This document shows positions 1-8,038 of a DNA stretch of 64,000 nt, in pieces. The DNA is from Rhodospirillales bacterium. Its GTDB lineage: Bacteria; Pseudomonadota; Alphaproteobacteria; Acetobacterales; Acetobacteraceae. The position numbers and the translations under genes are program-made. Below the pieces are notes generated by a model. It saw only the letters and a program-made list of their open reading frames with translations. It searched no databases and was not told where the DNA came from. Position 1 is the stretch's first letter. Every line of letters starts with the position of its first letter. The stretch spans positions 1-64,000 of the forward strand of contig JAFKLG010000062.1 in assembly GCA_017304945.1 (NCBI GenBank), written 5' to 3'.

Positions 1-20
1 GCAGCAGCAGAAAGTCATGG

Positions 21-43
21 ATGGCCGCGACAAGCGCGGCCAT
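21..43. repeat. REP-like palindrome (single copy)
   Basis: A perfect 9-bp inverted repeat (ATGGCCGCG at 21-29, CGCGGCCAT at 35-43) with a 5-nt loop. The flanking words, GTCATGG before and GACAC after, resemble the units of the tandem array at 62686-62866, so this looks like a dispersed member of the same family. It lies just downstream of the gloA stop codon, where it could also help end transcription or protect mRNA. Confidence 0.5.
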
Positions 44-118
44 GACACGTGGGGCGCCGGCGCGGCCTTGACACGGGACAGGGGCGACGCCGGCGCCCGC
101 CCCGACGACAAGGGGCCC

Positions 119-505
119 CTACCCGCGCTGCACGAGCTCGATCTTGTAGCCGTCCGGGTCCTCGACGAAGGCGATGATCGTGGTGCCGAACTTCACCGGC
201 CCCGGCTCGCGCGTCACCTTGGCCCCCATCCCGCGCAGCTTCTCGGTCGTCGCCGCCACGTCGGGAACGCCGATCGCCAGATGGCCGAATGCCGACCCCA
301 TCTCATATTTGTCGACGCCGTAGTTGTAGGTCAGCTCGATCACCGTGTGGCTGCTCTCGTCGCCATAGCCGACGAAGGCCAGGGTGTATTTGCCGTCCGG
401 CACGTCGCGCCGGCGCAGCTCCTTCATCCCGAAGCCCTTGGTGTAGAAGTCGATGCTGCGCTGCAGGTCGCCGACGCGCAGCATGGTATGCAGAAACTGG
501 CTCAT
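119..505 (-). CDS. gloA: Lactoylglutathione lyase (glyoxalase I)
   Basis: Converts the hemithioacetal of methylglyoxal and glutathione to S-lactoylglutathione, the first step of cytosolic methylglyoxal detoxification. The 128-residue length and the segments [53 protein letters not shown] and [18 protein letters not shown] C-terminus are those of the short proteobacterial GloA. Metal ligands expected in these segments (His6, Glu57-region, His74-region, Glu123-region) are present. The start overlaps the lpxI stop as ATGA and is preceded by GGGAGAG, so it is the last gene of a pcm-lpxI-gloA operon. No oddities. Confidence 0.95.
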   Translation of the reverse strand: MSQFLHTMLRVGDLQRSIDFYTKGFGMKELRRRDVPDGKYTLAFVGYGDESSHTVIELTYNYGVDKYEMGSAFGHLAIGVPDVAATTEKLRGMGAKVTREPGPVKFGTTIIAFVEDPDGYKIELVQRG

Positions 506-1356
506 CGCACTCTCCCCTCTGTGACGGCCTCCGGATCGAGGCCAAGGACGAACAGCCCGGCCGCATCCGCCGCCGCCACCGTCGCCTCGCGATCCGCGAG
601 GATGGTCCCGCCCGCCTCGAACGCAACCCCCCGCAACCCGGCTGCCGCCGCCCCCGCGATCGTGGTCGGCCCGATCGTCGGCAGATCGGCCCGCCGCTCC
701 TGCCCCGGCTTGACCAGCTTCACCAGCACGCCCCCCACGCCGGGCCGTGCGAGCCCCGCACAGCGCGCGAGCATGGCGTCGGTGCCCTCCACCGCCTCCA
801 CCGCCAGCACGAGCCCCTGCTGCACGACGCAGCCCTGGCCGACATCCGCGGCTCCCAGGGCGCGGGCCACCGCGATGCCCCGTTCGAGATCGGCGACCGC
901 CTGCGCATCGGGCTCCGCCCGCGTCAGCAGCCCACGCGGGCCCAGCGCGTCCCGCATCACCTCCTGCGCGCCGATCACGCGGAACCCGGCCTCGCCCAGC
1001 ACCTTGATCACCGCGGCGAGCAGCCCGTCATCGCCCATGAAGGCGGCGCGGCCGATGCGGCCCAGGATGCGCATGCCTTCGGCGTCCGGCCGCAGGTCGA
1101 GCACGGACGGGCGGCGCACCGGCCCGATCAGCACGAGATCCTGGCAGCCATGGCCACGCAGCGCGGCCAGGATACGGCCGGCGGCGCCGATCCGGATGAT
1201 CTCGTGCGGCCAGGGCGCCAGCACCGCGGGATCCGCGAAGCCCTCGAGCCCGACGATGAACACGGACCGGCCAGCCGCCTTGGCCGCTGCCGCCACCTGC
1301 GCCGGCAGACGGCCGCCGCCGGCGAGGATGCCCAATGCGCGCGGCGCCTCGGTCAC
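502..1356 (-). CDS. lpxI: UDP-2,3-diacylglucosamine diphosphatase LpxI
   Basis: Hydrolyses UDP-2,3-diacylglucosamine to lipid X and UMP in lipid A synthesis at the inner membrane. LpxI replaces LpxH in many alphaproteobacteria. The 284-residue protein has the LpxI (formerly DUF1009) layout: an N-terminal [11 protein letters not shown] nucleotide-type segment, the middle [10 protein letters not shown] region and a C-terminal half with [19 protein letters not shown] and [22 protein letters not shown], which carries the conserved acidic/metal residues. It starts with GTG behind GGAG, 19 nt after pcm, and overlaps gloA by 4 nt. It is usually found near lpxA/lpxB; here it sits apart from them. Confidence 0.93.
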   Translation of the reverse strand: MTEAPRALGILAGGGRLPAQVAAAAKAAGRSVFIVGLEGFADPAVLAPWPHEIIRIGAAGRILAALRGHGCQDLVLIGPVRRPSVLDLRPDAEGMRILGRIGRAAFMGDDGLLAAVIKVLGEAGFRVIGAQEVMRDALGPRGLLTRAEPDAQAVADLERGIAVARALGAADVGQGCVVQQGLVLAVEAVEGTDAMLARCAGLARPGVGGVLVKLVKPGQERRADLPTIGPTTIAGAAAAGLRGVAFEAGGTILADREATVAAADAAGLFVLGLDPEAVTEGRVR

Positions 1357-1375
1357 CGCCGCGCTCCGACGCCGG

Positions 1376-2044
1376 TCAGAACACGAAGGCCGGGGCCGGG
1401 ATCAGGGACGGCAGCAGCGGCGTCGCACAATCGAAGATCGGGCTCGCGCGCAGGCCGGCCGGCGTCACTTCGGCGAGCACCGCCTGGCTGGTGCCGTCGC
1501 CCGGTGCGATCACGCCGACGAGTCGGCCGCGCTCCACCCGGAGTTGCTGGGCGATCGCGGGCGGGATCTCCCGCACCGCGCCCTCGATCACGATCAGGTC
1601 GTAGGGGCCGGAGGCCGCCCAGCCCTGGGCCAGGGGGCCGGTCACCACGCTCACCCCCGGGGCGTGTTCGGCCAGCACTTCACGGGCGCGGTCGGCGAGC
1701 GCCGCATCCTCCTCCAGCGCCGTGACGCGCGGGCCGCAGGCGGCAAGGACCGCCGCGCCGTAGCCGCACCCCGCCCCGACCACCAGCGCCACCTCGCCCG
1801 ACAGCGCCGCCGCCGCCTGCAGCAGGCGCGCGAGCACCATCGGCTCCATCAGCACGCGGCCGTTGCCCAGCGGCACGTCCTCGTCCGCGTAGGCCAGCGG
1901 GGCGAGCGTCAGGGGCAGGAACTGCTCCCGCGGCAAGGTACGCATCGCGTGCAGAATGCGTGTATCCGTGACCTTGTTCGGCCGGATCTGGCTGTCCACC
2001 ATCCGCGCACGGGCATCGGCAAAGAATTCGGAGGCAACGGCCAT
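1376..2044 (-). CDS. pcm: Protein-L-isoaspartate O-methyltransferase family
   Basis: SAM-dependent methyltransferase of the PCMT fold, expected to methylate isoaspartyl residues for repair of aged proteins. Residues 1-60 hold the family signature (RMVDSQIRPNKVTDTRIL, PREQFLP) and the SAM site follows as VALVVGAGCGYGAAVLA (about 85-101), then an acidic residue in ALEED. The 222 residues are typical of the alphaproteobacterial branch, which often lacks experimental proof of repair activity. First gene of the leftward operon; its start faces tRNA-Cys across about 120 bp. Family call is firm, exact substrate less so. Confidence 0.88.
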   Translation of the reverse strand: MAVASEFFADARARMVDSQIRPNKVTDTRILHAMRTLPREQFLPLTLAPLAYADEDVPLGNGRVLMEPMVLARLLQAAAALSGEVALVVGAGCGYGAAVLAACGPRVTALEEDAALADRAREVLAEHAPGVSVVTGPLAQGWAASGPYDLIVIEGAVREIPPAIAQQLRVERGRLVGVIAPGDGTSQAVLAEVTPAGLRASPIFDCATPLLPSLIPAPAFVF

Positions 2045-2114
2045 GGTCGGAACTCACGCGGTGGGATCGCCGCGCTTATAGCGGCTCGATCGCGGCGACG
2101 CCAAGCCGCGGCAC

Positions 2115-2146
2115 TTGACCGCTCCCCCTCGCCCGCCCGATATACG
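2115..2146 (+). promoter_or_regulatory. Possible promoter of tRNA-Cys
   Basis: TTGACC at 2115-2120 matches the -35 box at five of six positions and TATACG lies at 2141-2146. The 20-nt spacing is too long for a canonical promoter; a shifted -10 (GATATA, 2139-2144) would give 18 nt with a poorer box. A GC-only stretch follows, as in stable-RNA promoters, and the tRNA begins 15 nt after the -10. Confidence 0.35.
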
Positions 2147-2161
2147 CGCGCCTCACCCTGG

Positions 2162-2235
2162 GGTCCGGTGGCAGAGTGGTGATGCAGCGGACTGCAAATC
2201 CGCGAATGTGGGTTCGATTCCCGCCCGGACCTCCA
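2162..2235 (+). tRNA. tRNA-Cys (anticodon GCA)
   Basis: A full cloverleaf can be folded: acceptor GGTCCGG (2162-2168) with CCGGACC (2225-2231), D stem GCA/TGC, anticodon stem GCGGA (2187-2191) with TCCGC (2199-2203), anticodon GCA at 2194-2196, T stem GTGGG (2208-2212) with CCCGC (2220-2224) and loop TTCGATT. The discriminator base is T and CCA is encoded at 2233-2235. No intron. Reads cysteine codons UGC/UGU. Confidence 0.97.
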
Positions 2236-2582
2236 CGCCCCCCGTAAATTCCGCCCTCGTTCACGCCCCCAAACGGGACCGCGCGCCGATTCGCGCATGC
2301 GACCGCGCGCGAATCGGACGCTTCGACCGCGCACGGCTCGGCGGTTGGGAGGGCGCGCGCCGCGGCGGCAACCGACAACGACCAGTCCGCCCGCCCCAGA
2401 TTCGTATAAAGAATGAGAAATCGTGACTTCTGCGCCACAAGACTTCCGTTGCCAGGAAGAATCCACTCGCGCCCAAACAGTCCGCTTGCGAGGCGAAATG
2501 GTTAACGGTATGTAGATCACACGCGAGGCACGTCTCATTTTACGTCTCACGTGTTTGAAATTTCATTTTCGTGAGGTATAAC
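2236..2582. other. Intergenic, AT-richer leader region
   Basis: About 350 bp without a convincing gene. From roughly 2395 onward the base composition becomes clearly AT-richer than the surroundings, ending with two direct copies of ACGTCTCA (2541-2560 region). The stretch probably carries the promoter and control sites of the small gene at 2583. No RNA gene or riboswitch fold was recognised. Confidence 0.5.
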
Positions 2583-2789
2583 ATGTCCTCAAGTCAGGCC
2601 GTTTCGCTGGCTATGGAGGGTTTTCTCGTCAAAGGGCAGTCCGGCGCGGCGATTGCCCGCATGCGCGACCGCTACGTCATGCGCAAAGGCGGCATGAAAC
2701 TGGACCTGCCCATCGAAGGCACCAGCTACGAGCATCTGTTGCAGGTCTGGTCGAAGTTCGATCAGGTCTCGGACGCTCAGGCCGCCTGA
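2583..2789 (+). CDS. Small protein of unknown function
   Basis: A 68-residue protein beginning MSSSQAVSLAMEGF. I do not recognise the family. It has a basic middle (ARMRDRYVMRKGGMK), no signal peptide and no membrane segment, so it is probably cytosolic. The ATG at 2583 is chosen over an in-frame GTG at 2571 because GAGG at 2573-2576 lies 6 nt upstream of it. The gene stands alone between tRNA-Cys and the convergent histidine kinase gene, behind an AT-rich control region, which argues that it is real and regulated. Codon use is like the neighbours. Confidence 0.6.
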   Translation: MSSSQAVSLAMEGFLVKGQSGAAIARMRDRYVMRKGGMKLDLPIEGTSYEHLLQVWSKFDQVSDAQAA

Positions 2790-2860
2790 TCCCACGCGGG
2801 TCGACCGGACTGCCGGCCGGGCTGCGACGCGCACGCCCGGCAAGGGCCTGGCCTCAACAG

Positions 2861-2950
2861 GACCATGCCTGGCAGGATTCCATGCTTGGCAGGATCCCAT
2901 GCCCGGCAGGATCCCGCGCCTGGCATGATCCCGTGCCTGGCATGATCCCG
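2861..2950. repeat. 17-nt minisatellite, about five units
   Basis: Tandem units with consensus GATCCCATGCCTGGCAG: 15-nt unit 2861-2875, then 17-nt units at 2876-2892, 2893-2909, 2910-2926 and 2927-2943, and a partial unit to 2950. The last two units end CAT rather than CAG. The array sits in the 253-bp gap between two convergent genes; the rest of that gap shows no gene. Confidence 0.85.
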
Positions 2951-3042
2951 TCTCTCTAAGAGCTTGATTCAAAGCGTTTGCGGGCCGGGTTGCGCAAGCC
3001 GCACCGATCGTCGCGTGCCGCCACGGGGCGATCGCTACGCCC

Positions 3043-5499
3043 TCAGACCGCTCCCTCCAGCACCACACCCTCGTCGGTGTCGGCCTGCATCAGCAGCATC
3101 TCCAACTCGCTGATCGAATAGGGCTTGTTCAGCACTGCGCTGAGCTGCGCCAACTCCTCCGCCGCGATGCCCGACAGGTCCGCGTAGCCGGTCGCCAGGA
3201 TGATCGGCCCGGTGAACGCCTGCCGCCGCAGCGCCAGCGCCAGGTCCACCCCGTTCATCCCCGGCATCGCATAGTCCAGGATCACCACGGTCGGGCGGCA
3301 CTGCGCCTCCTCGAAGGCACGCAACGCCTCGGCCCCGCTCTCGGCGGTGATCACCCGGCACTCCAATTGCCGCAGCATGTCCGCGGTGACCTGCCGCACC
3401 TCCGCATCGTCGTCCACCAGCAGCACCGTGTGCTGCCCCGTGCGGACGCGCGCCTCCGGTGCGGGCGTGGCCGTCGGCGCCGCGGCGCTCGCGCGCGGCA
3501 GCAGCAGCTCGATCGTGGTGCCTTCCCCGGCGCGCGACTGGATACGGACCGCGCCGCCGCTCTCCTGCACCATCGCCTGGACCTGGCTGAGGCCGAGACC
3601 GGTCCCGCCGCTGCCCTTGGTGGTGAAGAACGGCTCGAGCGCGCGCTGCATCACCTCGGGGCTCATGCCGGTGCCGGTGTCCGTGACGGAGATCGCGACG
3701 TACTCGCCGGCGACCAGGTTCTGCTCCGCCGTCTCCAGCACCCGCCGCGCGGTGCAGATCGTCAGCGAGCCGCCCTCGGGCATCGCATCCCGGCCGTTCA
3801 GCGTGAGGTTCAGCAGCGCCGCTTCCACCTGGCTCGGTTCCACCATCACCGGCCAGAGATCGGGCGCCAGCTCCGTGCAGATGCGGATCCGCTGCCCCAG
3901 CGTCGCGGTGCCCAGCAACGCGACCATTTCGGTGATCAGCGCATTCACGTCGGTCGACTGCACCGAAGGCAGCCGCCGCCGCGAGAACGCCAGCAGCCGC
4001 CGCGTGAGCTGGGAGCCACGGGTGACCGCGTTCGAGGCCCGCTCGATCCAGGCATGCTGCCGTGTCTCCTGCGCGGAGACGGAGCGGTCCAGCAGGTCGA
4101 GACTGCCCTGAATGGTCGCGAGCAGGTTATTGAAGTCATGCGCGATGCCGCCGGCGAGTTGGCCGACCGCCTGCAGCTTCTGCGACTGCACCAGCGCGAC
4201 CTCGGTATTCAGCCGTTCGGCGATCTCCACCTGCAGCCGGTTGTTGGTGGCGAGCAACTCCCGCGTGCGCTCCGCAACCCGCGCCTCGAGGGCTTCCGCA
4301 TGCTCGCGGAGTTCCCGCTCGCGATCGGCCAGGCCGGTCGCCATGTCGTTCCACGCCGCGGCGATCTGGCCGAACTCGGAGACCTGCTCCGTCGAGGCGA
4401 GTCGCGCGGTCAGGTCCCCCTCCCGCCAGCGCCGCGCCGCTTCGAGCAGGGCGCGCGCCGGTTGCGCGATGAACCGGCGCGCGACCACCAGCGTGAGAAT
4501 GATCGCCAGTACCGCGCCGGCGCCGAGCAGCAGGAAGCTGCGGTTCATCGCGCGGTCGACGTCGGCCATCAGGTCGGCTTCCTCGAAGCCCGCGGTGGTG
4601 ACCAGCGTCGACCCGCCGACCCGCACCGGCACGTAGCCGATCACCCGATTGACCTGATCGATGCTGCGCAGCCGCAGAATGCCGGGGGCCGTGGCCGTCA
4701 GCGCCGGGCGCGCCTCGGGCGGGAAGCGCTTGCCGACGAATTCCTGGTAGCCGGGGTTGCGCGCCAGCACGACGCCCGAGGAATCGGCGACGGTCAGCAC
4801 CGCGCCGCTCAGCAACGTGCCGTTGTTCTGCTGTAACTGCGGCAGGTGGGCGGCCAGCCAGTTCAGCGCCAGCCCCGCGACCAGGGTCTGCCCCTCCGGC
4901 ATGGCCGGCCCGGTCAGGTCGAGGAAGAAGGGCACCACGGGTCCCGCGCCGTCGCCGGCTTTCGCAAAGTGGCCAACCGAGAAGCCGTGCGCCACCGCCG
5001 CTTCCGCTGCCCAGCGCGGCGCCATCCCGGCCCGGGTCAGCGCCGGGTCCGACGCGCAGCGCACCACCCCCGCCCGATCCACGATCGCCAGGAACGCGAA
5101 GCTCGGCACCTTCTCCTGCAACCGCGCCAGCCGTTCGGGGCAGCTCGCCTCCAGCGCCGTGACGGACGGGATCTCGCCCGTCATGGTGAGCAGGATGCGG
5201 GCGCCTTCGACGATGCTGGCAACGTCGGCGGCAAGCAGTTCGGTCTGGTGCACCACCAGCGTGTCGATCTGCGCCTTCCGCTCCGACCACTGGCTCCAGC
5301 CGATCACCACCTGGCACAGGATCGGGGGCAGCAGACACGTGGCGATGATCAGCAACAGCCGAGTGCTGAGCCGCATGCCGCGGAAGCGGACCAGGCCGCG
5401 GCGACGCCCCGCCGGGGTGCTGGACCCGCCCGCTGGATGTCGGCCCGCTGGATGCCCGCCCGCTGGATGATCAAGGTGCAACGTCGATTTGCCCGCCAT
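3043..5499 (-). CDS. Hybrid sensor histidine kinase/response regulator
   Basis: Inner-membrane signalling kinase of 818 residues. In order: a TM helix (about 46-66), a periplasmic sensing region of roughly 250 residues (Cache-like by layout), a second TM helix (322-342), HAMP (343-396), a coiled coil (395-435), HisKA with phospho-acceptor His454 in GGIAHDFNNLL, an HATPase domain (N568, DTGTGM at 607, GGTGLGLS at 631), and a receiver domain with phospho-acceptor Asp742. The HDFNN box is typical of kinases that pass phosphate to their own C-terminal receiver. No DNA-binding partner is adjacent, so its target is unknown. The first 41 residues contain three HPAG repeats; Met42, right before the TM helix, is an alternative start. 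Confidence 0.93.
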   Translation of the reverse strand: MAGKSTLHLDHPAGGHPAGRHPAGGSSTPAGRRRGLVRFRGMRLSTRLLLIIATCLLPPILCQVVIGWSQWSERKAQIDTLVVHQTELLAADVASIVEGARILLTMTGEIPSVTALEASCPERLARLQEKVPSFAFLAIVDRAGVVRCASDPALTRAGMAPRWAAEAAVAHGFSVGHFAKAGDGAGPVVPFFLDLTGPAMPEGQTLVAGLALNWLAAHLPQLQQNNGTLLSGAVLTVADSSGVVLARNPGYQEFVGKRFPPEARPALTATAPGILRLRSIDQVNRVIGYVPVRVGGSTLVTTAGFEEADLMADVDRAMNRSFLLLGAGAVLAIILTLVVARRFIAQPARALLEAARRWREGDLTARLASTEQVSEFGQIAAAWNDMATGLADRERELREHAEALEARVAERTRELLATNNRLQVEIAERLNTEVALVQSQKLQAVGQLAGGIAHDFNNLLATIQGSLDLLDRSVSAQETRQHAWIERASNAVTRGSQLTRRLLAFSRRRLPSVQSTDVNALITEMVALLGTATLGQRIRICTELAPDLWPVMVEPSQVEAALLNLTLNGRDAMPEGGSLTICTARRVLETAEQNLVAGEYVAISVTDTGTGMSPEVMQRALEPFFTTKGSGGTGLGLSQVQAMVQESGGAVRIQSRAGEGTTIELLLPRASAAAPTATPAPEARVRTGQHTVLLVDDDAEVRQVTADMLRQLECRVITAESGAEALRAFEEAQCRPTVVILDYAMPGMNGVDLALALRRQAFTGPIILATGYADLSGIAAEELAQLSAVLNKPYSISELEMLLMQADTDEGVVLEGAV

Positions 5500-5630
5500 G
5501 ACGCGCTCAAGCCGAAGAAGAAATAGTTCCGAGACGCTGCTTCACGGCTTGGAGAGTAGAATTCCCTTCTCCCGCCGGTCAAATAATTTGGCGCAACCTA
5601 CCACTCACGAACTGTTGACGAACAGCGGTC

Positions 5631-6479
5631 TCAACTGGGCAGCATTGCACGCTTCCGTATGTCATCGGCACGCATCCCGGCCTCGCGCATCGCCCGCACC
5701 GACATTGCTCGATCGCGCTTGGCCAGCCGGCGACCGGATTCGTCGCTGAGCAATGGGTGATGGGCGTATCGCGGGACGGGCCAACCCATCACCGCCTGCA
5801 ACAAACGGTGCAAATCGGTCGCCGGCCGCAAATCGTCTCCCCGCGTGACCAACGTGACTCCTTGCACCGCGTCGTCATGCGTCACGCAGAGATGATAGCT
5901 CGCTGGCGTGTCCTTCCTCGCGAGTACGACGTCCCCAAATTGTTGCGGCGTGCACATTATTTGTCCACGTCGGATGTCCTCGAACCAGAGCGGGGTCGTC
6001 ACCGTGGCCAGCGCCGCGGCAACATCGAGCCGCAGGACATGCGGTGCGCCGGCAGCGATGCGATCCTCGCGTTCCGAGTCGGACAGGCCGCGGCAGGTTC
6101 CCGGGTAGCGCAAGCTGCCGTCCGGCGCATGCGGCGCGGACGCGGCGGCCAGCACTTCCCGCTGGATCTCGGCGCGCGTGCAGAAGCACGGATACAGCAG
6201 GCCGCGCGCCGCCAACGTGTCCAGCACGGCCTGGTACTCCGGGAAATGCGCGGACTGGACGCGCACCGGACCGTCCCAGTCCAGACCGATCCAGGCGAGG
6301 TCTTCGAGGATGGCGGTGGTGTAGGCGGGGCGGCAGCGGGTCTGGTCGATGTCCTCGATCCGCAGCAGGAATCGCCCGCCGGCCTCACGCGCCGCACGCC
6401 ATCCCGCCATCGCCGAGGCGACGTGGCCGAGATGCAGCAGCCCGGTCGGGCTGGGCGCGAAGCGAGTGACGATCGACAT
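5631..6479 (-). CDS. gluQ: Glutamyl-Q tRNA(Asp) synthetase
   Basis: Attaches glutamate to the queuosine base at position 34 of tRNA(Asp). The 282-residue protein is a truncated class I GluRS-like enzyme: RFAPSPTGLLHLGH near the N-terminus gives the HIGH-type motif, RRLAKRD the KMSKS-type loop, and CFC..Y..C (YPCFCTRAEI, YPGTCRG) the zinc site. The anticodon-binding domain of GluRS is absent, as expected for GluQ. The start at 6479 (MSIVTRFAPSPTG) is chosen because the family begins right before this motif; the open frame upstream lacks family similarity. It is divergent from the esterase at 6598. Confidence 0.94.
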   Translation of the reverse strand: MSIVTRFAPSPTGLLHLGHVASAMAGWRAAREAGGRFLLRIEDIDQTRCRPAYTTAILEDLAWIGLDWDGPVRVQSAHFPEYQAVLDTLAARGLLYPCFCTRAEIQREVLAAASAPHAPDGSLRYPGTCRGLSDSEREDRIAAGAPHVLRLDVAAALATVTTPLWFEDIRRGQIMCTPQQFGDVVLARKDTPASYHLCVTHDDAVQGVTLVTRGDDLRPATDLHRLLQAVMGWPVPRYAHHPLLSDESGRRLAKRDRAMSVRAMREAGMRADDIRKRAMLPS

Positions 6480-6597
6480 GACGCGCCGCACGCTAGCCTG
6501 ACTCGCCGCGCGCACGAAAACGGCGGGACGCCGCGCTTCCTGTCGCACGGCGATCGGATCTCCCGATAGGATCGCCCGTCGATCCGAGGAGAGCCGC

Positions 6598-7245
6598 ATG
6601 CCCGAACTGACCGCCCTGCCATGGGGACCGGCCTCCAAGGCGACGCCGCGCCAGTTGGTGGTGCTCTGCCACGGGTTGGGCGCGGATCGCTACGACCTGA
6701 TCGACCTCGCCCCCACCTGGTCGCAGGCCTGCCCGGACGCGCTGTTCGTCGCCGTCGACGCGCCGCAGCCGCATCCCTCGGGGTTCGGCCGGCAATGGTG
6801 GTCGGTGGAGGACCGCACGCCCGCGGTGATGCAGGCGGGAGCGGAAGCGGCGGCAGAGGCCCTGAATGGCTTCCTGGATGCCGAACTCGCCCGCCAGGGG
6901 CTGCCGCCCGAGGCCTATGCGCTGATGGGCTTCAGCCAGGGTGCGATGACGGTGCTGTACACCGGCCTGCGGCGGCCGGCGGCGCCACGTGCGATCCTCG
7001 CCTTCTCCGGCGCGCTGATCGCCCCGGAGACGCTGCCGGACGCACTCGCCAACCATGCGCCGGTGCTGCTGGTGCACGGCGAGGCGGACGAGGTGGTCCC
7101 CGCCGCCCGCTCCCGCGAGGCGGAGACCGTCCTGCGCGCCGCCGGCGTGCCGGTCGAGGCCACCTACGTCCCGCGGCTCGGCCACGGCATCGACGACACC
7201 GGGCTCGCGATGGGCGCGCTGGCGCTGCAGCGTGCGTTCGCATGA
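6598..7245 (+). CDS. Phospholipase/carboxylesterase family serine hydrolase
   Basis: A 215-residue alpha/beta hydrolase of the PF02230 type, expected to cleave carboxyl or thioester bonds of small cytosolic substrates. The triad is visible: Ser113 in GFSQG, Asp164 in GEADEVVP and His196 in GHGID. The oxyanion segment is LCHGLGAD (23-30). There is no signal peptide. GAGGAG upstream of the ATG supports the start. It is transcribed away from gluQ and followed by 156 bp without a gene. The natural substrate cannot be deduced. Confidence 0.9.
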   Translation: MPELTALPWGPASKATPRQLVVLCHGLGADRYDLIDLAPTWSQACPDALFVAVDAPQPHPSGFGRQWWSVEDRTPAVMQAGAEAAAEALNGFLDAELARQGLPPEAYALMGFSQGAMTVLYTGLRRPAAPRAILAFSGALIAPETLPDALANHAPVLLVHGEADEVVPAARSREAETVLRAAGVPVEATYVPRLGHGIDDTGLAMGALALQRAFA

Positions 7246-7258
7246 CCGAACCATGAAT

Positions 7259-7277
7259 CCATGCACAGATTGCATGG
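7259..7277. promoter_or_regulatory. Perfect palindrome, possible terminator or operator
   Basis: CCATGCA (7259-7265) and TGCATGG (7271-7277) form a 7-bp stem with a 5-nt loop, 13 bp after the esterase stop codon and 125 bp ahead of the HNH gene. No T-run follows. It may end the esterase transcript or bind a dimeric regulator. Confidence 0.35.
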
Positions 7278-7401
7278 CAGCGGGTTGCGGCACCGGGCTG
7301 GCTCTGTCATAAACGCGGTGGTTTTCGGCGGCGCACAATATCTGGCGAGTCGACGACGGTATCGGCCCCAGACTTAGCGCTCGCCCGCAAGGGAGTCGCG
7401 C

Positions 7402-7962
7402 TTGCCTGACGGCGGACAGCATTATCCCGCGCTGGTGTTGAACGCGGATTTCCGGCCGCTATCGTATTTCCCATTGTCGCTATGGTCCTGGCAGGACGCC
7501 GTGAAGGCGGTGTTCATGGACCGCGTCTCGGTCCTCTCGGAATACGACACCGAGGTGCGTTCCCCCTCGAAGACGATGCGGCTGCCCAGCGTGATCGCGC
7601 TGAAGGACTACATCCCCTCGGCGCGCCGGCCGGCCTTCACCCGGTTCAACGTGTTCCTGCGCGACGCCTTCCACTGCCAGTATTGCGGGGAGCGCTTTCC
7701 GGCGCCGGACCTGACCTTCGATCACGTGATCCCGCGCTGCCGCGGCGGCCGCACGACGTGGGAGAACGTCGTCACCGCCTGCGGCGAGTGCAACCTGCGC
7801 AAGGGCTCCCGCCTGCCGCGCGAGTGCCACATGTTCCCCCGCCTGGTGCCGCGGCAGCCCACGACCTGGGAACTGCAGGACAACGGCCGCGCCTTCCCGC
7901 CCAACTACCTGCACGAGAGCTGGCGCGACTACCTCTACTGGGACAGCGAACTCGAGAGCTGA
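7402..7962 (+). CDS. HNH endonuclease family protein
   Basis: A 186-residue protein with one HNH domain in its second half: CxxC at 92-95, the D107-H108 of TFDHVIPRCRGG, N122 of TWENVV, a second CxxC at 127-130 and N131/K134 of NLRKG. The two CxxC pairs bind zinc and His108 acts as general base in this family. The N-terminal 80 residues (LVLNADFRPLSYFPLSLWSW) match the common stand-alone chromosomal HNH proteins of alphaproteobacteria, whose role is unknown. It starts with TTG, supported by AAGGGAG at 7389-7395 with a 6-nt spacer. It is not linked to phage or restriction genes here. Confidence 0.9.
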   Translation: MPDGGQHYPALVLNADFRPLSYFPLSLWSWQDAVKAVFMDRVSVLSEYDTEVRSPSKTMRLPSVIALKDYIPSARRPAFTRFNVFLRDAFHCQYCGERFPAPDLTFDHVIPRCRGGRTTWENVVTACGECNLRKGSRLPRECHMFPRLVPRQPTTWELQDNGRAFPPNYLHESWRDYLYWDSELES

Positions 7963-8009
7963 CGGCGGACGCCGCGCACCGCGCGGGTCGGCGCAACGGG
8001 CGGGTGGGC

Positions 8010-8032
8010 GCGTGCCGGGCGGGCCGGCACGC
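8010..8032. terminator. Bidirectional hairpin between convergent genes
   Basis: GCGTGCCGG (8010-8018) pairs perfectly with CCGGCACGC (8024-8032), loop of 5 nt, in the 76-bp gap between the HNH and acyl-CoA dehydrogenase stop codons. There is no U-tract on either strand. Confidence 0.45.
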
Positions 8033-8038
8033 CGGCCG

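Noticed and set aside
17..2182. Very long plus-strand open frame over the gloA-lpxI-pcm operon
   Set aside because: It runs antisense to three recognised genes and its translation is Arg/Ala/Pro-rich without similarity; a by-product of high GC content.
2555..2582. TTGAAA and TATAAC with 16-nt spacing just ahead of the small gene
   Set aside because: The -10 box would abut the ATG at 2583 and put the transcript start inside the gene, while a good ribosome site supports that ATG; probably chance in an AT-rich stretch.
7402..7962. HNH protein as part of a restriction or phage system
   Set aside because: No methyltransferase, terminase or integrase is nearby and the N-terminal half matches the common chromosomal stand-alone type.
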